62,263 nt of DNA from Lachnospiraceae bacterium (GTDB taxonomy: Bacteria; Bacillota; Clostridia; Lachnospirales; Lachnospiraceae). Location: assembly GCA_017450105.1 (NCBI GenBank), contig JAFSXC010000106.1, positions 1 through 62,263 of the forward strand. The letters run 5' to 3'. Below are positions 19,035-27,786 of this stretch, one piece after another; the first letter of the stretch is position 1, and each line of letters opens with the position of its first letter. The notes beneath the pieces were generated by a model, which was given only the letters and a program-made list of their open reading frames with translations, was not told the DNA's origin and did no database searches. The translations under genes and the position numbers were made by a program.

Positions 19035-20291
19035 TCACCTTATCATTTCCAGAAATGCTTCCAAACGGGTCTTAATCTGTCCCGGAGTATCATTTGTCCG
19101 GTCAATGCCGTCTCCGTCGAGGATCAGAAACGGGATCCCGGCCTTTTTCATCGCTTCCTTCAGGAGCATGACGCCGCCGATGGACTGCTTGCAGCCCCAG
19201 TGGCAGAAATGGATAACTCCGTCTGCGTTTGTATGTTGTACCGCCTTGAGGACAAGCTTTTCCTTATATTCAAAGGGGCGGTTATATAGATTATCTATCA
19301 TTTTACGGGCAAGAGAACGGATCGGATCCTTCAGATCCAGAGGCTTTGTATTATCAATATTCATTTCCATGCCTTGGAGCTGAAACGCATCGCTGAAATT
19401 CAGAGCGTCCTTCAGTACAGGATGATAAAACGGAATCAGATGTACCCAGAACAGCCGTTTTCCATGGAAATCAGGCATATGGTCGATCTCTTTACAAAGA
19501 GAACGGAAAAAATGAAGGCTTTCTTCGGTTCCGATGGAAAGATGCGTGGCAAAAAGCTCATACATCTGAAGCGTCAGCGTAGTCGGCCAGGCCTTCTTGG
19601 CCTTCTTTTTCAAAAACTGAAGATACAGCCTTTTGGATTCGTTTTCTCTTTGCAGGATCTCCCGGAGGAGATCAATATCGAATTTTCTATGGGTCAGCTT
19701 TTCCAGAGAGCCGAGAAGCGCATGTAATTGCCGGACAACATAGTCCACAGCTTCTTCCGAACGGATTCCGGGAATATCGAGATAAAAAACAGGAAGACGA
19801 GCCTCCTTTCCCGCAAGCCGGAAGGTGTTAAAATTGGCGTCACAGGCGGTACTGGCGGTCACAGCGAGCTTCGGAACCGGAAGTACACCACTGAAAAAGG
19901 AACCGAGGAAGCATTTATGGTAGGAGCACAGGGAGGGAGCCAGGCCCTTTCCCTCTCCATAGCGTATAAAGCTGTCCTCGATCGTAAAGCCAGAAAAAAA
20001 GGAAGAAACCGCCTCCACGGACAGGCAGTTCAGATCAAAGCACTGTAAAAGCTCCACAGGCGTAAAAAGATTCGTCCAGGCGGTCTTTTCCGGAGTCTTC
20101 AGGCCTTCCCGGATCTTATTCACGGCCAGCGAGTTCAGCTCCTTGCTCGCCTTTGGCATACGCTTGTCGGAAAAGGCCTGGACGCGTAAATTCTCCAGAG
20201 ACAGGCCGACATTGATCATTCGCCGCGCAGCCACGGGATGGGTTTCCAAATTTTTTCGTATAATATTTCCGTAAGTTTTTACAAGGTCCAT
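19035..20291 (-). CDS. 2-hydroxyacyl-CoA dehydratase subunit, HgdB/YjiM-like
   Basis: A 418-residue HgdB/FldB-type protein expected to bind a [4Fe-4S] cluster and take part in radical dehydration of an acyl-CoA or a related ATP-driven reduction. Typical are the cysteines in SLCSYHKCFLGSF, TASTACDANFNTFRL, the FYLDIPG segment, and the C-terminal ADGVIHFCHWGCKQSIGG and IPFLILDGDGIDR. With the downstream fusion gene it forms a two-gene unit that would supply both dehydratase-like subunits and the activator. I prefer ATG 20291 to TTG 20297 because a TATAAT ends 6 bases before it. No ribosome site is present, so the mRNA may be leaderless. Confidence 0.85.
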   Translation of the reverse strand: MDLVKTYGNIIRKNLETHPVAARRMINVGLSLENLRVQAFSDKRMPKASKELNSLAVNKIREGLKTPEKTAWTNLFTPVELLQCFDLNCLSVEAVSSFFSGFTIEDSFIRYGEGKGLAPSLCSYHKCFLGSFFSGVLPVPKLAVTASTACDANFNTFRLAGKEARLPVFYLDIPGIRSEEAVDYVVRQLHALLGSLEKLTHRKFDIDLLREILQRENESKRLYLQFLKKKAKKAWPTTLTLQMYELFATHLSIGTEESLHFFRSLCKEIDHMPDFHGKRLFWVHLIPFYHPVLKDALNFSDAFQLQGMEMNIDNTKPLDLKDPIRSLARKMIDNLYNRPFEYKEKLVLKAVQHTNADGVIHFCHWGCKQSIGGVMLLKEAMKKAGIPFLILDGDGIDRTNDTPGQIKTRLEAFLEMIR

Positions 20292-20297
20292 AGACAA

Positions 20298-20303
20298 ATT
20301 ATA
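20298..20303 (-). promoter_or_regulatory. -10 box of the dehydratase operon, adjacent to the start codon
   Basis: A perfect TATAAT on the minus strand ends 6 bases before the ATG at 20291. The -35 region is weak (TATCCA at 17-base spacing). The predicted start of transcription is at or within a base or two of the A of the ATG. Confidence 0.5.
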
Positions 20304-20306
20304 ACG

Positions 20307-20335
20307 TAGAAATGAAAAAATGGATATGGTACAAT
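20307..20335 (+). promoter_or_regulatory. Candidate promoter of the coiled-coil protein gene
   Basis: TAGAAA (20307-20312), 17-base spacer and TACAAT (20330-20335). It diverges from the dehydratase promoter. A leader of about 33 bases with GGGAGG would precede the ATG at 20375. Confidence 0.5.
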
Positions 20336-20374
20336 AAAGGCGATGTGTATTTTTGAGGGAGGAAAAGATTTGCC

Positions 20375-21166
20375 ATGAGTTCCCAGGATAAGCTGGAGCA
20401 GGTATTACGACAGATCCATCTTTTCATCGCAGAAGGAAGAAGCGCAGGTGAATCCGGCGAGGAGATCATCATCAATAAGCGCGTCATGCTGGAGCATATG
20501 AACCGCTTGAGTGTGGCGATCTACGAGATCATGGACGAATATGAGATGACCAGACAGGGGCGTGAGCGCGCGGAACGTGAAATGCAGAAACGCAGCAAGG
20601 ATATCGTTAACCGGGCGGATCTGCAGGCGGAGGATGTTTATGCCGCTTCGATCCTTTATGCGAACGAAGCGCTTCAAAGGGTTCAGAATATCATGCAGGA
20701 GGCCATGGATTCCTTTGATGCGGCAAGCAGAAGAGTGAAGGATCGTCTGGAACAGGAGAAAAGCCAGGTCCGTTCGAACCAGTCGGAGCTGCATGGGAAT
20801 CTCATCGATCTGAAGGATACGGCCAAATATCTTCAGGTTCTGGAGGACGTTAACCGGAGACTGGAAAGAAATCAGGATGCCGAAAAACGCTCGGAACGGG
20901 AATCCTCCTACGCGAACATCAAGCCCGAGATCCGGATCAATCCGGAATATTTTGAAAGAATCGGTGTGCCTCTGGATACGCTGGAAATGGGAGGCGTGCC
21001 GGGCAATTCCGCGCTGGTCCACTATTCTACGGCTCAGGAGGAGTTTATGTATGAGGTGCCGCAGGAAAAGGATGAGCCCACCCGCGAGGCGCCGGAGATC
21101 CGCGTGAACCAGAATGCGGCCTTTTTCCGACGCAGGGCTAAGAAGAAAAAGGGGGACGAAGGGTAA
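20375..21166 (+). CDS. Coiled-coil cytoplasmic protein of unknown function
   Basis: A 263-residue, highly charged protein with no membrane segment. The N-terminal half is helical and heptad-like, with RGRERAEREMQKRSKDI-type stretches resembling DivIVA-like or V-ATPase subunit E-like coiled coils. The C-terminal third is low in complexity and ends in a basic tail (RRRAKKKKGDEG). I recognise no catalytic motif. The starting ATG has GGGAGG upstream. Such proteins often accompany division or envelope functions in Firmicutes, but nothing here proves that. Confidence 0.8.
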   Translation: MSSQDKLEQVLRQIHLFIAEGRSAGESGEEIIINKRVMLEHMNRLSVAIYEIMDEYEMTRQGRERAEREMQKRSKDIVNRADLQAEDVYAASILYANEALQRVQNIMQEAMDSFDAASRRVKDRLEQEKSQVRSNQSELHGNLIDLKDTAKYLQVLEDVNRRLERNQDAEKRSERESSYANIKPEIRINPEYFERIGVPLDTLEMGGVPGNSALVHYSTAQEEFMYEVPQEKDEPTREAPEIRVNQNAAFFRRRAKKKKGDEG

Positions 21167-21173
21167 GCATGTC

Positions 21174-21202
21174 TTGTGTTTGACCCCGGAAAAACCTATA
21201 AT
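21174..21202 (+). promoter_or_regulatory. Promoter of the aconitase-family gene
   Basis: TTGTGT (21174-21179), 17-base spacer and perfect TATAAT (21197-21202). A leader of about 26 bases with AAGGA precedes the ATG at 21235. Confidence 0.6.
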
Positions 21203-21234
21203 AATAAGATATAAAAAATAAGGAAACAGAGATT

Positions 21235-23490
21235 ATGAAGCTGCATACAAACGGAGTTTTTTTAACAGAAGACGGTATCCTTTCCGAGGAGGAAGGGAAG
21301 GCCAGAGGACTTTCCAAAGAAGAAGGAAAGGGAAAGACCATAGCCTGGGGGATCTTAAAGGAGCATAACCGGTCGAAGGAAGAGGATAATCTTCAGATCC
21401 GGTTTGATAAGCTGACCTCCCATGATATTACCTTTGTCGGGATTATTCAGACAGCCAGGGCTTCCGGCCTGACCAGATTCCCGATGCCCTATGTTCTGAC
21501 CAACTGCCATAACAGCTTATGCGCGGTCGGTGGGACCATAAACGAGGACGACCATCTTTTCGGTCTATCCTGTGCGAAAAAATACGGCGGCGTCTATGTA
21601 CCGCCTCATCAGGCCGTGATCCATCAATACGCCAGGGAACAGTTGGCGGAATGCGGACATATGATCCTCGGCTCGGATTCCCATACCCGTTACGGGGCTC
21701 TCGGTACCATGGCTGTGGGAGAAGGCGGACCGGAGCTGGTAAAGCAGCTTCTGAACAAGACCTGGGATGTCAGGCGTCCCGAGGTGGTGGCGGTCTATCT
21801 GACCGGAAAGCCGGTTCCCGGCGTGGGGCCTCAGGATATTGCTCTTGCCATTATCGGTGCGGTTTTTGAAAAGGGAACCGTAAAAAATAAGGTCATGGAA
21901 TTTGTGGGACCGGGCGTAAAAAACCTGTCCGCGGATATGCGGATCGGAATCGATGTGATGACTACGGAAACCACCTGTCTTTCCTCCATCTGGTCCACGG
22001 ATGAGGAAATAGAGAAATTCTATCGGATCCATGGGCGGACGGAAGCATACCGTACCTTAGAGCCCGGGAAGAATGCCTATTATGACGGCTGTATCGAGCT
22101 GGAGCTCTCTGAGATCCGGCCGATGATCGCTCTGCCCTTCCATCCCAGCAATGCGCTTACGATCGAGGAGTTTAATCAGGCTCCCGGAGACCATCTGAGG
22201 GAATGTGAAAGGAGAGCGGAGGTAAGCTTTGACGGTGCGGTGAAGCCGGAGCTTACGAATAAGCTTCGGAACGGGAAGCTGTATACGGATCAGGGAATCA
22301 TCGCCGGCTGTGCCGGAGGCGGCTTTGAGAATATAGCAGCCGCAGCGGATATCCTTGCGGGAAAGAGCATCGGCGCGGACGAGTTTACCTTAAGCGTTTA
22401 CCCGGCCAGTATGCCGATTTATATGGAGCTGATCAAAAACGGCGCGGCCGCGAAGCTGATGGAGACGGGTGCGGTGTTAAAGACCGCTTTCTGCGGACCC
22501 TGCTTTGGTGCAGGAGATACCCCCGCCAACAACGGCTTTTCCATCCGTCATTCCACGAGAAACTTCCCGAACCGGGAGGGCAGCAAGATCCAGAACGGAC
22601 AGATCGCCTATGTTGCTTTGATGGATGCCAGATCCATAGCTGCGACTGCTGCAAATAAGGGATTTTTGACGGCGGCTACGGAGCTGGATACGAAGTATAC
22701 GAATCCGGTTTATTTCTTTGATGATAAGATCTATAAAAACCGTGTATTTGACAGTAAGGGACAGGCGGACCCGAACGAAGAGATCCGGCTTGGACCGAAT
22801 ATCAAGGACTGGCCCGAAATGACGGCCCTTCCCGAAAACCTGCTGCTTAAGGTGGTGTCCGAGATCCATGATCCGGTAACGACTACGGATGAGCTGATCC
22901 CGTCGGGAGAGACCTCATCCTATCGCTCCAATCCGCTGGGTCTGGCGGAGTTTACGCTTTCCAGAAAGGATCCGGAATACGTAGGCCGGGCAAAAGAGGT
23001 TCAGAAGGCACAGAAGGCCATTGAAGAAGGAAAAGCTCCTGCAGACGCTCTTCCCGAGCTTAAGGACATTCTCGCGGTACTTCGGGAAAGGTTTCCCGAA
23101 GCGGAGAAATCTCTTGGGATCGGAAGTACGATCTATGCGGTGAAGCCCGGAGACGGTTCCGCAAGAGAACAGGCGGCTTCGTGTCAGAAGGTTCTCGGGG
23201 GCTGGGCCAATATAGCCAGAGAATATGCGACGAAAAGGTATCGGAGCAACCTGATTAACTGGGGAATGCTGCCGTTACGTTTCGAAGAGGAGGAGCTCCC
23301 CTTTAAAAAGGAGGATTATCTGTTTCTTCCGGAAATTCGAAGGAGTATTGAAGAAAAGAAGGAAAAGATAACGGCCTTCCTTGTTAAGGATGGGTCGCTT
23401 TCGGAGGTGACTCTGATCCTGGATCCTCTGACGGAGGACGAACGTAGCATAATCCAAAAGGGCTGCCTTATTAATTATTACCGGGGATGA
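21235..23490 (+). CDS. Aconitase-family hydratase, YbhJ-like
   Basis: A 751-residue member of the aconitase/isopropylmalate isomerase superfamily, closest by pattern to the uncharacterised YbhJ branch. [20 protein letters not shown] matches the aconitase substrate motif. The three cluster cysteines appear to be present, one in [13 protein letters not shown] and two in [11 protein letters not shown]. The usual GSCTN sequence around the first cysteine is altered to GCAGG, so the substrate may not be citrate. The C-terminal swivel domain appears present ([32 protein letters not shown]). Its stop overlaps the start of the permease gene (ATGA), so the two are coupled. Confidence 0.82.
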   Translation: MKLHTNGVFLTEDGILSEEEGKARGLSKEEGKGKTIAWGILKEHNRSKEEDNLQIRFDKLTSHDITFVGIIQTARASGLTRFPMPYVLTNCHNSLCAVGGTINEDDHLFGLSCAKKYGGVYVPPHQAVIHQYAREQLAECGHMILGSDSHTRYGALGTMAVGEGGPELVKQLLNKTWDVRRPEVVAVYLTGKPVPGVGPQDIALAIIGAVFEKGTVKNKVMEFVGPGVKNLSADMRIGIDVMTTETTCLSSIWSTDEEIEKFYRIHGRTEAYRTLEPGKNAYYDGCIELELSEIRPMIALPFHPSNALTIEEFNQAPGDHLRECERRAEVSFDGAVKPELTNKLRNGKLYTDQGIIAGCAGGGFENIAAAADILAGKSIGADEFTLSVYPASMPIYMELIKNGAAAKLMETGAVLKTAFCGPCFGAGDTPANNGFSIRHSTRNFPNREGSKIQNGQIAYVALMDARSIAATAANKGFLTAATELDTKYTNPVYFFDDKIYKNRVFDSKGQADPNEEIRLGPNIKDWPEMTALPENLLLKVVSEIHDPVTTTDELIPSGETSSYRSNPLGLAEFTLSRKDPEYVGRAKEVQKAQKAIEEGKAPADALPELKDILAVLRERFPEAEKSLGIGSTIYAVKPGDGSAREQAASCQKVLGGWANIAREYATKRYRSNLINWGMLPLRFEEEELPFKKEDYLFLPEIRRSIEEKKEKITAFLVKDGSLSEVTLILDPLTEDERSIIQKGCLINYYRG

Positions 23491-24794
23491 AGGACAATAA
23501 TTTTTTTAACGGAAAAAACTTATTTAAGCTGGGATTGACGGTGGTCATCATCGTCTGTGTCTGTATCGCCTTCTACTTTCTGATCGACCGCTATACCGGC
23601 TTTGCCAAGGGATGGAATAAATTTCTGCAGATCATGCAGCCGGTGCTTTTCGGCTGTCTGGCTGCCTTCCTGGTAAATCCGATCATGAAGGCTTATGAAA
23701 AAAGGATACTGTCGAAAAGACTGCCGAAGGCGACGGACGAGAAGAAACGGGCGAAGATTATCAGAAGCTCCCGCTATCTTGCCATTGCGGCGGGTCTTAC
23801 TACCTATCTGATCATCATCGCCGGACTGATCGCGCTGGTGCTGCCTCAGTTGATCGTTAATATTTCGGGATTTGTGGAGACCGTACCCGGACTTGTGGAG
23901 AAGTTTACGGCGAATTTTAAGGAATTTGCGCACAATTCCGAATTTTCCGAGCAAATATCCACAGCGCTGAGGACTGTGACCAATGTAGCAGACCAATATA
24001 TAAAAAATACACTGATGCCGCAGCTCGGAACCTATCTTTCGATTTTTACCAGCGGAGTGGTTACCTTCCTTCGCTTTATTTTGAACCTGTTCATCGGTCT
24101 TATGGTGGCGGTCTATATCCTTGCGGAGAAGGAGAAGTTCAAGGGGCAGTTTAAAAAGATCCAATATGCCCTGTTTAAGCCGGAGACCGGTAACTCGATC
24201 ATAACAACGCTGCGAAAGACGAATGATATTTTTGCGGGCTTTATCGTGGGAAAGCTGATCGACTCTCTGATCATCGGTGTGATCGCTTTCTTTGCGCTGT
24301 GGATCATGCAGATGCCCTGGCCCATGCTTTTGGCATCGATCATCGGTATTACGAACGTAATCCCTGTGTTCGGACCCTTTATCGGCGGCATACCCTGCGC
24401 GATTCTGATCTTTTTGACGGATCCTCTGAAGGCTCTGTATTTTATTATTTTCATCATCATCCTTCAGCAGGTGGACGGAAACATTATCGGACCGAATATT
24501 CTGGGAAATACGACCGGAGTCAGCAGCTTCTGGATCATTACGACAATATTGATCGGCGGAGGGTATTTTGGAATCCTCGGAATGCTTCTGGCGGTTCCGG
24601 TATTCGGCGTGATCTATTACCTGTTTAGCCGGTTCATCGGCAAAAAGCTTGTGAAAAAGGAGCTGCCGGTGAGAACGGATGATTATGTCCGGGCAGACTG
24701 GATGGATCCGGAATCGAAAGAGATCATATATAAGGAAGAACATGAGGAGAGCAAAAAGAAGAAGGGCTTCCGTTTCTTCCGGAGGAGAGAGTAA
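23487..24794 (+). CDS. AI-2E family (PerM-like) membrane transporter
   Basis: A 435-residue polytopic membrane protein. N- and C-terminal hydrophobic blocks flank a soluble stretch, and the C-terminal signature [26 protein letters not shown] with [19 protein letters not shown] is that of the AI-2E/PerM superfamily. Members export autoinducer-2 or act as Na+/H+ antiporters, so the cargo is open. The C-terminal tail is strongly charged. The gene starts within the aconitase-like gene's stop codon and is followed 2 bases later by the TPR/P-loop gene. Confidence 0.9.
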   Translation: MKDNNFFNGKNLFKLGLTVVIIVCVCIAFYFLIDRYTGFAKGWNKFLQIMQPVLFGCLAAFLVNPIMKAYEKRILSKRLPKATDEKKRAKIIRSSRYLAIAAGLTTYLIIIAGLIALVLPQLIVNISGFVETVPGLVEKFTANFKEFAHNSEFSEQISTALRTVTNVADQYIKNTLMPQLGTYLSIFTSGVVTFLRFILNLFIGLMVAVYILAEKEKFKGQFKKIQYALFKPETGNSIITTLRKTNDIFAGFIVGKLIDSLIIGVIAFFALWIMQMPWPMLLASIIGITNVIPVFGPFIGGIPCAILIFLTDPLKALYFIIFIIILQQVDGNIIGPNILGNTTGVSSFWIITTILIGGGYFGILGMLLAVPVFGVIYYLFSRFIGKKLVKKELPVRTDDYVRADWMDPESKEIIYKEEHEESKKKKGFRFFRRRE

Positions 24795-24796
24795 CG

Positions 24797-27712
24797 TTGG
24801 ACAAATACGAATACAAGCTGAGGCTCGATGAGCTGAAGTCGCTTGTGGCGGAACAGAAATACGAGCGGGCGGCAGAGCTCTGCGACGAGCTGAACTGGAA
24901 AAAGGTAAAAAACGTAAATTCTCTGGTGCAGGCCGGGGAAGCCTATGAGAAGGTAGGGCGTTATGAGGATGCCAGAGAGGTGCTTCTGGACGCTTATGAC
25001 CGTTCGCCCATCGGAAGAATGATCATCTACCGTCTGGCTGAGCTTGCCATCAAGGTCAAGAATTTCGATGAGGCAAAGGAGTATTACGATGAATTTATTG
25101 ACGTAGCGCCTCACGATAATTTACGATATGTGCTTCGTTATGAAATGATGAAGGCCGAGGGAGTACCGCTGGCCGAAAGGATCGCTCTTCTGGAGGAATT
25201 TAAGGAGGAGGAATATACGGAGAAATGGGCGTTTGAGCTGGCCTATCTGTATCATCGGGCCGGAGACAGCGCCAAATGCGTGGATGCCTGTGACGAGCTG
25301 GTTCTGTGGTTCGGCGACGGGCCTTATGTGGAAAAGGCGTTGGAGCTGAAGATGCTCTACCAGCCTTTAAATAAGATCCAGGAACAGAAATACCGGGATT
25401 TCCGTATGAAAAAGACCGGTCAGGTGGAGGTTCATACCGGAGAAAAGCTGCATTCCGGTGAGATCATTGCTGAAACCATACGGATACCGGATGTATCCTT
25501 GAATACCGAAAAATACAATACAGTCAATCTTCAGGCGGAGATCGCAAAGAGCATGGAGCAGATCGCGAACGCCAGGGAGAAGGATCAGGTTTCCGATTCC
25601 ATGGATATCATTAAAGGAATCGTAGAGGAGATCCCCTATCTTCAGATTGAGGATGAAAAGCCGGAGGAAGAGGAGGCACATATCGAAACCGACGAGGAGA
25701 TCGATTCGGATCTGTCCTCGGATTTCGAACGGTATCTTGCCGAGGAACGGGACGGACAGATGAGTCTTATGATCCCGGAGGAAAGAGTCGGTATGCCCCA
25801 GATCACGGGCCAGCTTTCTATCGATGAGGTGCTGGCGGAATGGGAGAAGACCCGTCGGGCTGCTGAGGCCGCAATGCAGGATAATGAGGAGCGGCGGCTG
25901 GAATCGGAAAAACAGCGGGCTTTGAAGGAAGCGCGGGAAATCATGGAAAAGCTTTCCGTCGTGATCCCACAGCTCGAGGCGGGAATGACCCCGAAGGAGA
26001 TCCTGGAGGATAAATATGCCTCGGATATCAAAAATGATCAGGTCAGAGAAGAAGAAAAGCAGGCGACAAGGCTGGTGGAGGATGTAAACACCATCCTCCA
26101 GAAGGAGATCGACCGTCTGAATCGTGATCTGAATCCGCAGACGGAGGAGGTTTCTCTGCCCGGAGATAAGGACATAAAGGAGCTGAAGGCTCCCGAAGAG
26201 CCGGAGGTAGAGCTTCCTAAGCTGGAGCTTCCGGAAGTCGATTTTTCCATGTCGGAATTACTTCATGAGGAGCGGCCGAATACAGAGCTTCCAAAGACGG
26301 AGTCTCCGAAGGCGGAGCCGATAACGATGGAGCTCCCGAAGATAGAGCTTCCGAAGGACGAGTCTCCGAAGGCAGAGCCGATAACGATGGAGCTCCCGAA
26401 AATTGAGCTTCCGAAGGACGAAGCAAAGGAGCCGGTGAGAGAAGCCGGGATTGTTGCGGAATCTCCCGAAAAATGGATTCCAAGAAAGGTTACGGAAATC
26501 CGTGCGCCGGAGAGCTCCGAGAAAACGGTAAAGCCGTTTGAACCGGTAAAAATAAAAAAGGAAGAGACGGAAAAGCCAGAGGCTCTGCTTGAACAGAAAA
26601 CCGTTCCGCTTCCCGAAATCGTAATGCCGGAAAGTCTGTTCGACACTACCGAGCTTCCGACCAAGCACATGGCAGATAAGAAAGAGGAGCTGCCAAAGCC
26701 CGAGTCGAAGCCGGAGAGAGTACCTGAGGAGCCGGTGAGAAGAGCTCCGGAGGCGGTAAAAAAAGCGCCGGAACCGATAAATAGAGCTCCCGGGGAGCTG
26801 AAGAGGCCGGAACCGACGGAAACGGCGCCGAAAAATGGGAAGATACCGGAGAAGCCTGTGGAGAAGAAGGCGTTGGAAAGACCGGCCCCTGTGAAAAAGC
26901 CGATCGAAAAAGCGCCGACGCCCGCCCCCGGTATATCCAAAAGACCGACTCCTTCGAAGCCGAAGGAGCTGAACGGGGAGGAACGACAGCTCTTTTCCTA
27001 TTTCCTGGATGTCGAAGGAATGGAGGATCAGATCCGAAATACGGTATCCCATATCTCGGATCAATACCAGCAGGGTGGACGTTTCGGCGGCCATGTTCTG
27101 ATTCAGGGTGTTTCCGGAAACGGGAAAACCACGCTGGCCAAGGATATCGTAAAGGCGGTAAAGAGCCGGACCGGAAGAAAATTCGGCAACGTTGCCAGTA
27201 TCGAAGCGGCCGCGCTGAACCGGAAGGACATGGAAAAGCTGTTTGAGAAGGTGAATGGCGGTGCCCTTCTGATTGAGGGAGCCGGTTATTTAAGCGCCAA
27301 GACAGCCTCCAAGCTGGCAGCTTCAATGAAGGCGGATACCAGCGGTACCATGGTGATCCTGGAGGGGACCAAGGACGGGCTGAACGGGATCATGAGCCAG
27401 AGTCCGGAGCTGGCGTCGCATTTTCTGGAGCGTATTGTCATCCCGGCCTTTACCAGTGATGAGCTTGTCCGTTTTGCGAAGGCCTATGCGAACGAAGAGG
27501 AATATGAGATTGACGAAATGGCTGTGCTGGCGCTTTATGACCGGATCAGTAAGATCCGGAAGCTGGATGAGGTCACGACTTTGACCGAGGTGAAGGAGAT
27601 CGTAGACAAGGCCATCGACAAGGCGGAAAGAATTAGTGTAAGAAATCTGTTCGGAGGCCGCCGTTCCGATGAGAACGGATACGTTCTTCTGCAGGAGAAG
27701 GACTTTGTGTAA
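24797..27712 (+). CDS. TPR protein with a C-terminal P-loop ATPase-like domain
   Basis: A 971-residue cytoplasmic protein. Residues about 1-200 form TPR-like helices (YERAAELCDELNW, AGEAYEKVGRYEDAREVLLDAY, KNFDEAKEYYDEFI). The next part is acidic coiled coil, and about 440-730 is P-, E- and K-rich, including two near-identical 20-residue repeats. The C-terminal domain resembles CbxX/SpoVK-type AAA+ modules, with Walker A GVSGNGKTT (near 771). The Walker B position reads ALLIEGAG, where the usual DE pair is not seen, so ATP hydrolysis is doubtful. The start is TTG with GGAGGAGAG upstream, just after the permease stop. Role unknown. Confidence 0.82.
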   Translation: MDKYEYKLRLDELKSLVAEQKYERAAELCDELNWKKVKNVNSLVQAGEAYEKVGRYEDAREVLLDAYDRSPIGRMIIYRLAELAIKVKNFDEAKEYYDEFIDVAPHDNLRYVLRYEMMKAEGVPLAERIALLEEFKEEEYTEKWAFELAYLYHRAGDSAKCVDACDELVLWFGDGPYVEKALELKMLYQPLNKIQEQKYRDFRMKKTGQVEVHTGEKLHSGEIIAETIRIPDVSLNTEKYNTVNLQAEIAKSMEQIANAREKDQVSDSMDIIKGIVEEIPYLQIEDEKPEEEEAHIETDEEIDSDLSSDFERYLAEERDGQMSLMIPEERVGMPQITGQLSIDEVLAEWEKTRRAAEAAMQDNEERRLESEKQRALKEAREIMEKLSVVIPQLEAGMTPKEILEDKYASDIKNDQVREEEKQATRLVEDVNTILQKEIDRLNRDLNPQTEEVSLPGDKDIKELKAPEEPEVELPKLELPEVDFSMSELLHEERPNTELPKTESPKAEPITMELPKIELPKDESPKAEPITMELPKIELPKDEAKEPVREAGIVAESPEKWIPRKVTEIRAPESSEKTVKPFEPVKIKKEETEKPEALLEQKTVPLPEIVMPESLFDTTELPTKHMADKKEELPKPESKPERVPEEPVRRAPEAVKKAPEPINRAPGELKRPEPTETAPKNGKIPEKPVEKKALERPAPVKKPIEKAPTPAPGISKRPTPSKPKELNGEERQLFSYFLDVEGMEDQIRNTVSHISDQYQQGGRFGGHVLIQGVSGNGKTTLAKDIVKAVKSRTGRKFGNVASIEAAALNRKDMEKLFEKVNGGALLIEGAGYLSAKTASKLAASMKADTSGTMVILEGTKDGLNGIMSQSPELASHFLERIVIPAFTSDELVRFAKAYANEEEYEIDEMAVLALYDRISKIRKLDEVTTLTEVKEIVDKAIDKAERISVRNLFGGRRSDENGYVLLQEKDFV
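26288..26407 (+). repeat. Two tandem 60-bp repeats in the TPR/P-loop gene
   Basis: Two adjacent 60-base units encode the near-identical 20-residue segments LPKTESPKAEPITMELPKIE and LPKDESPKAEPITMELPKIE, followed by the start of a third. The repeats are in frame and lie in the disordered linker, so length changes would not disrupt the gene. Confidence 0.85.
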
Positions 27713-27786
27713 AACGAAGCAAGTGCGAGACCGCGGCCCGCAATTTAATTCAGAAACGCAGTCGTATATACAGAGGAGGGAGAGTT

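Noticed and set aside
23520..24743. 407-codon frame opposite the AI-2E family permease
   Set aside because: Antisense shadow; the plus-strand protein has family motifs and a coupled start.
26258..27094. Open frame on the minus strand opposite the TPR/P-loop gene
   Set aside because: It arises from the low-complexity P/E/K-rich stretch; the product is an Arg/Leu/Phe-rich artefact without domain.
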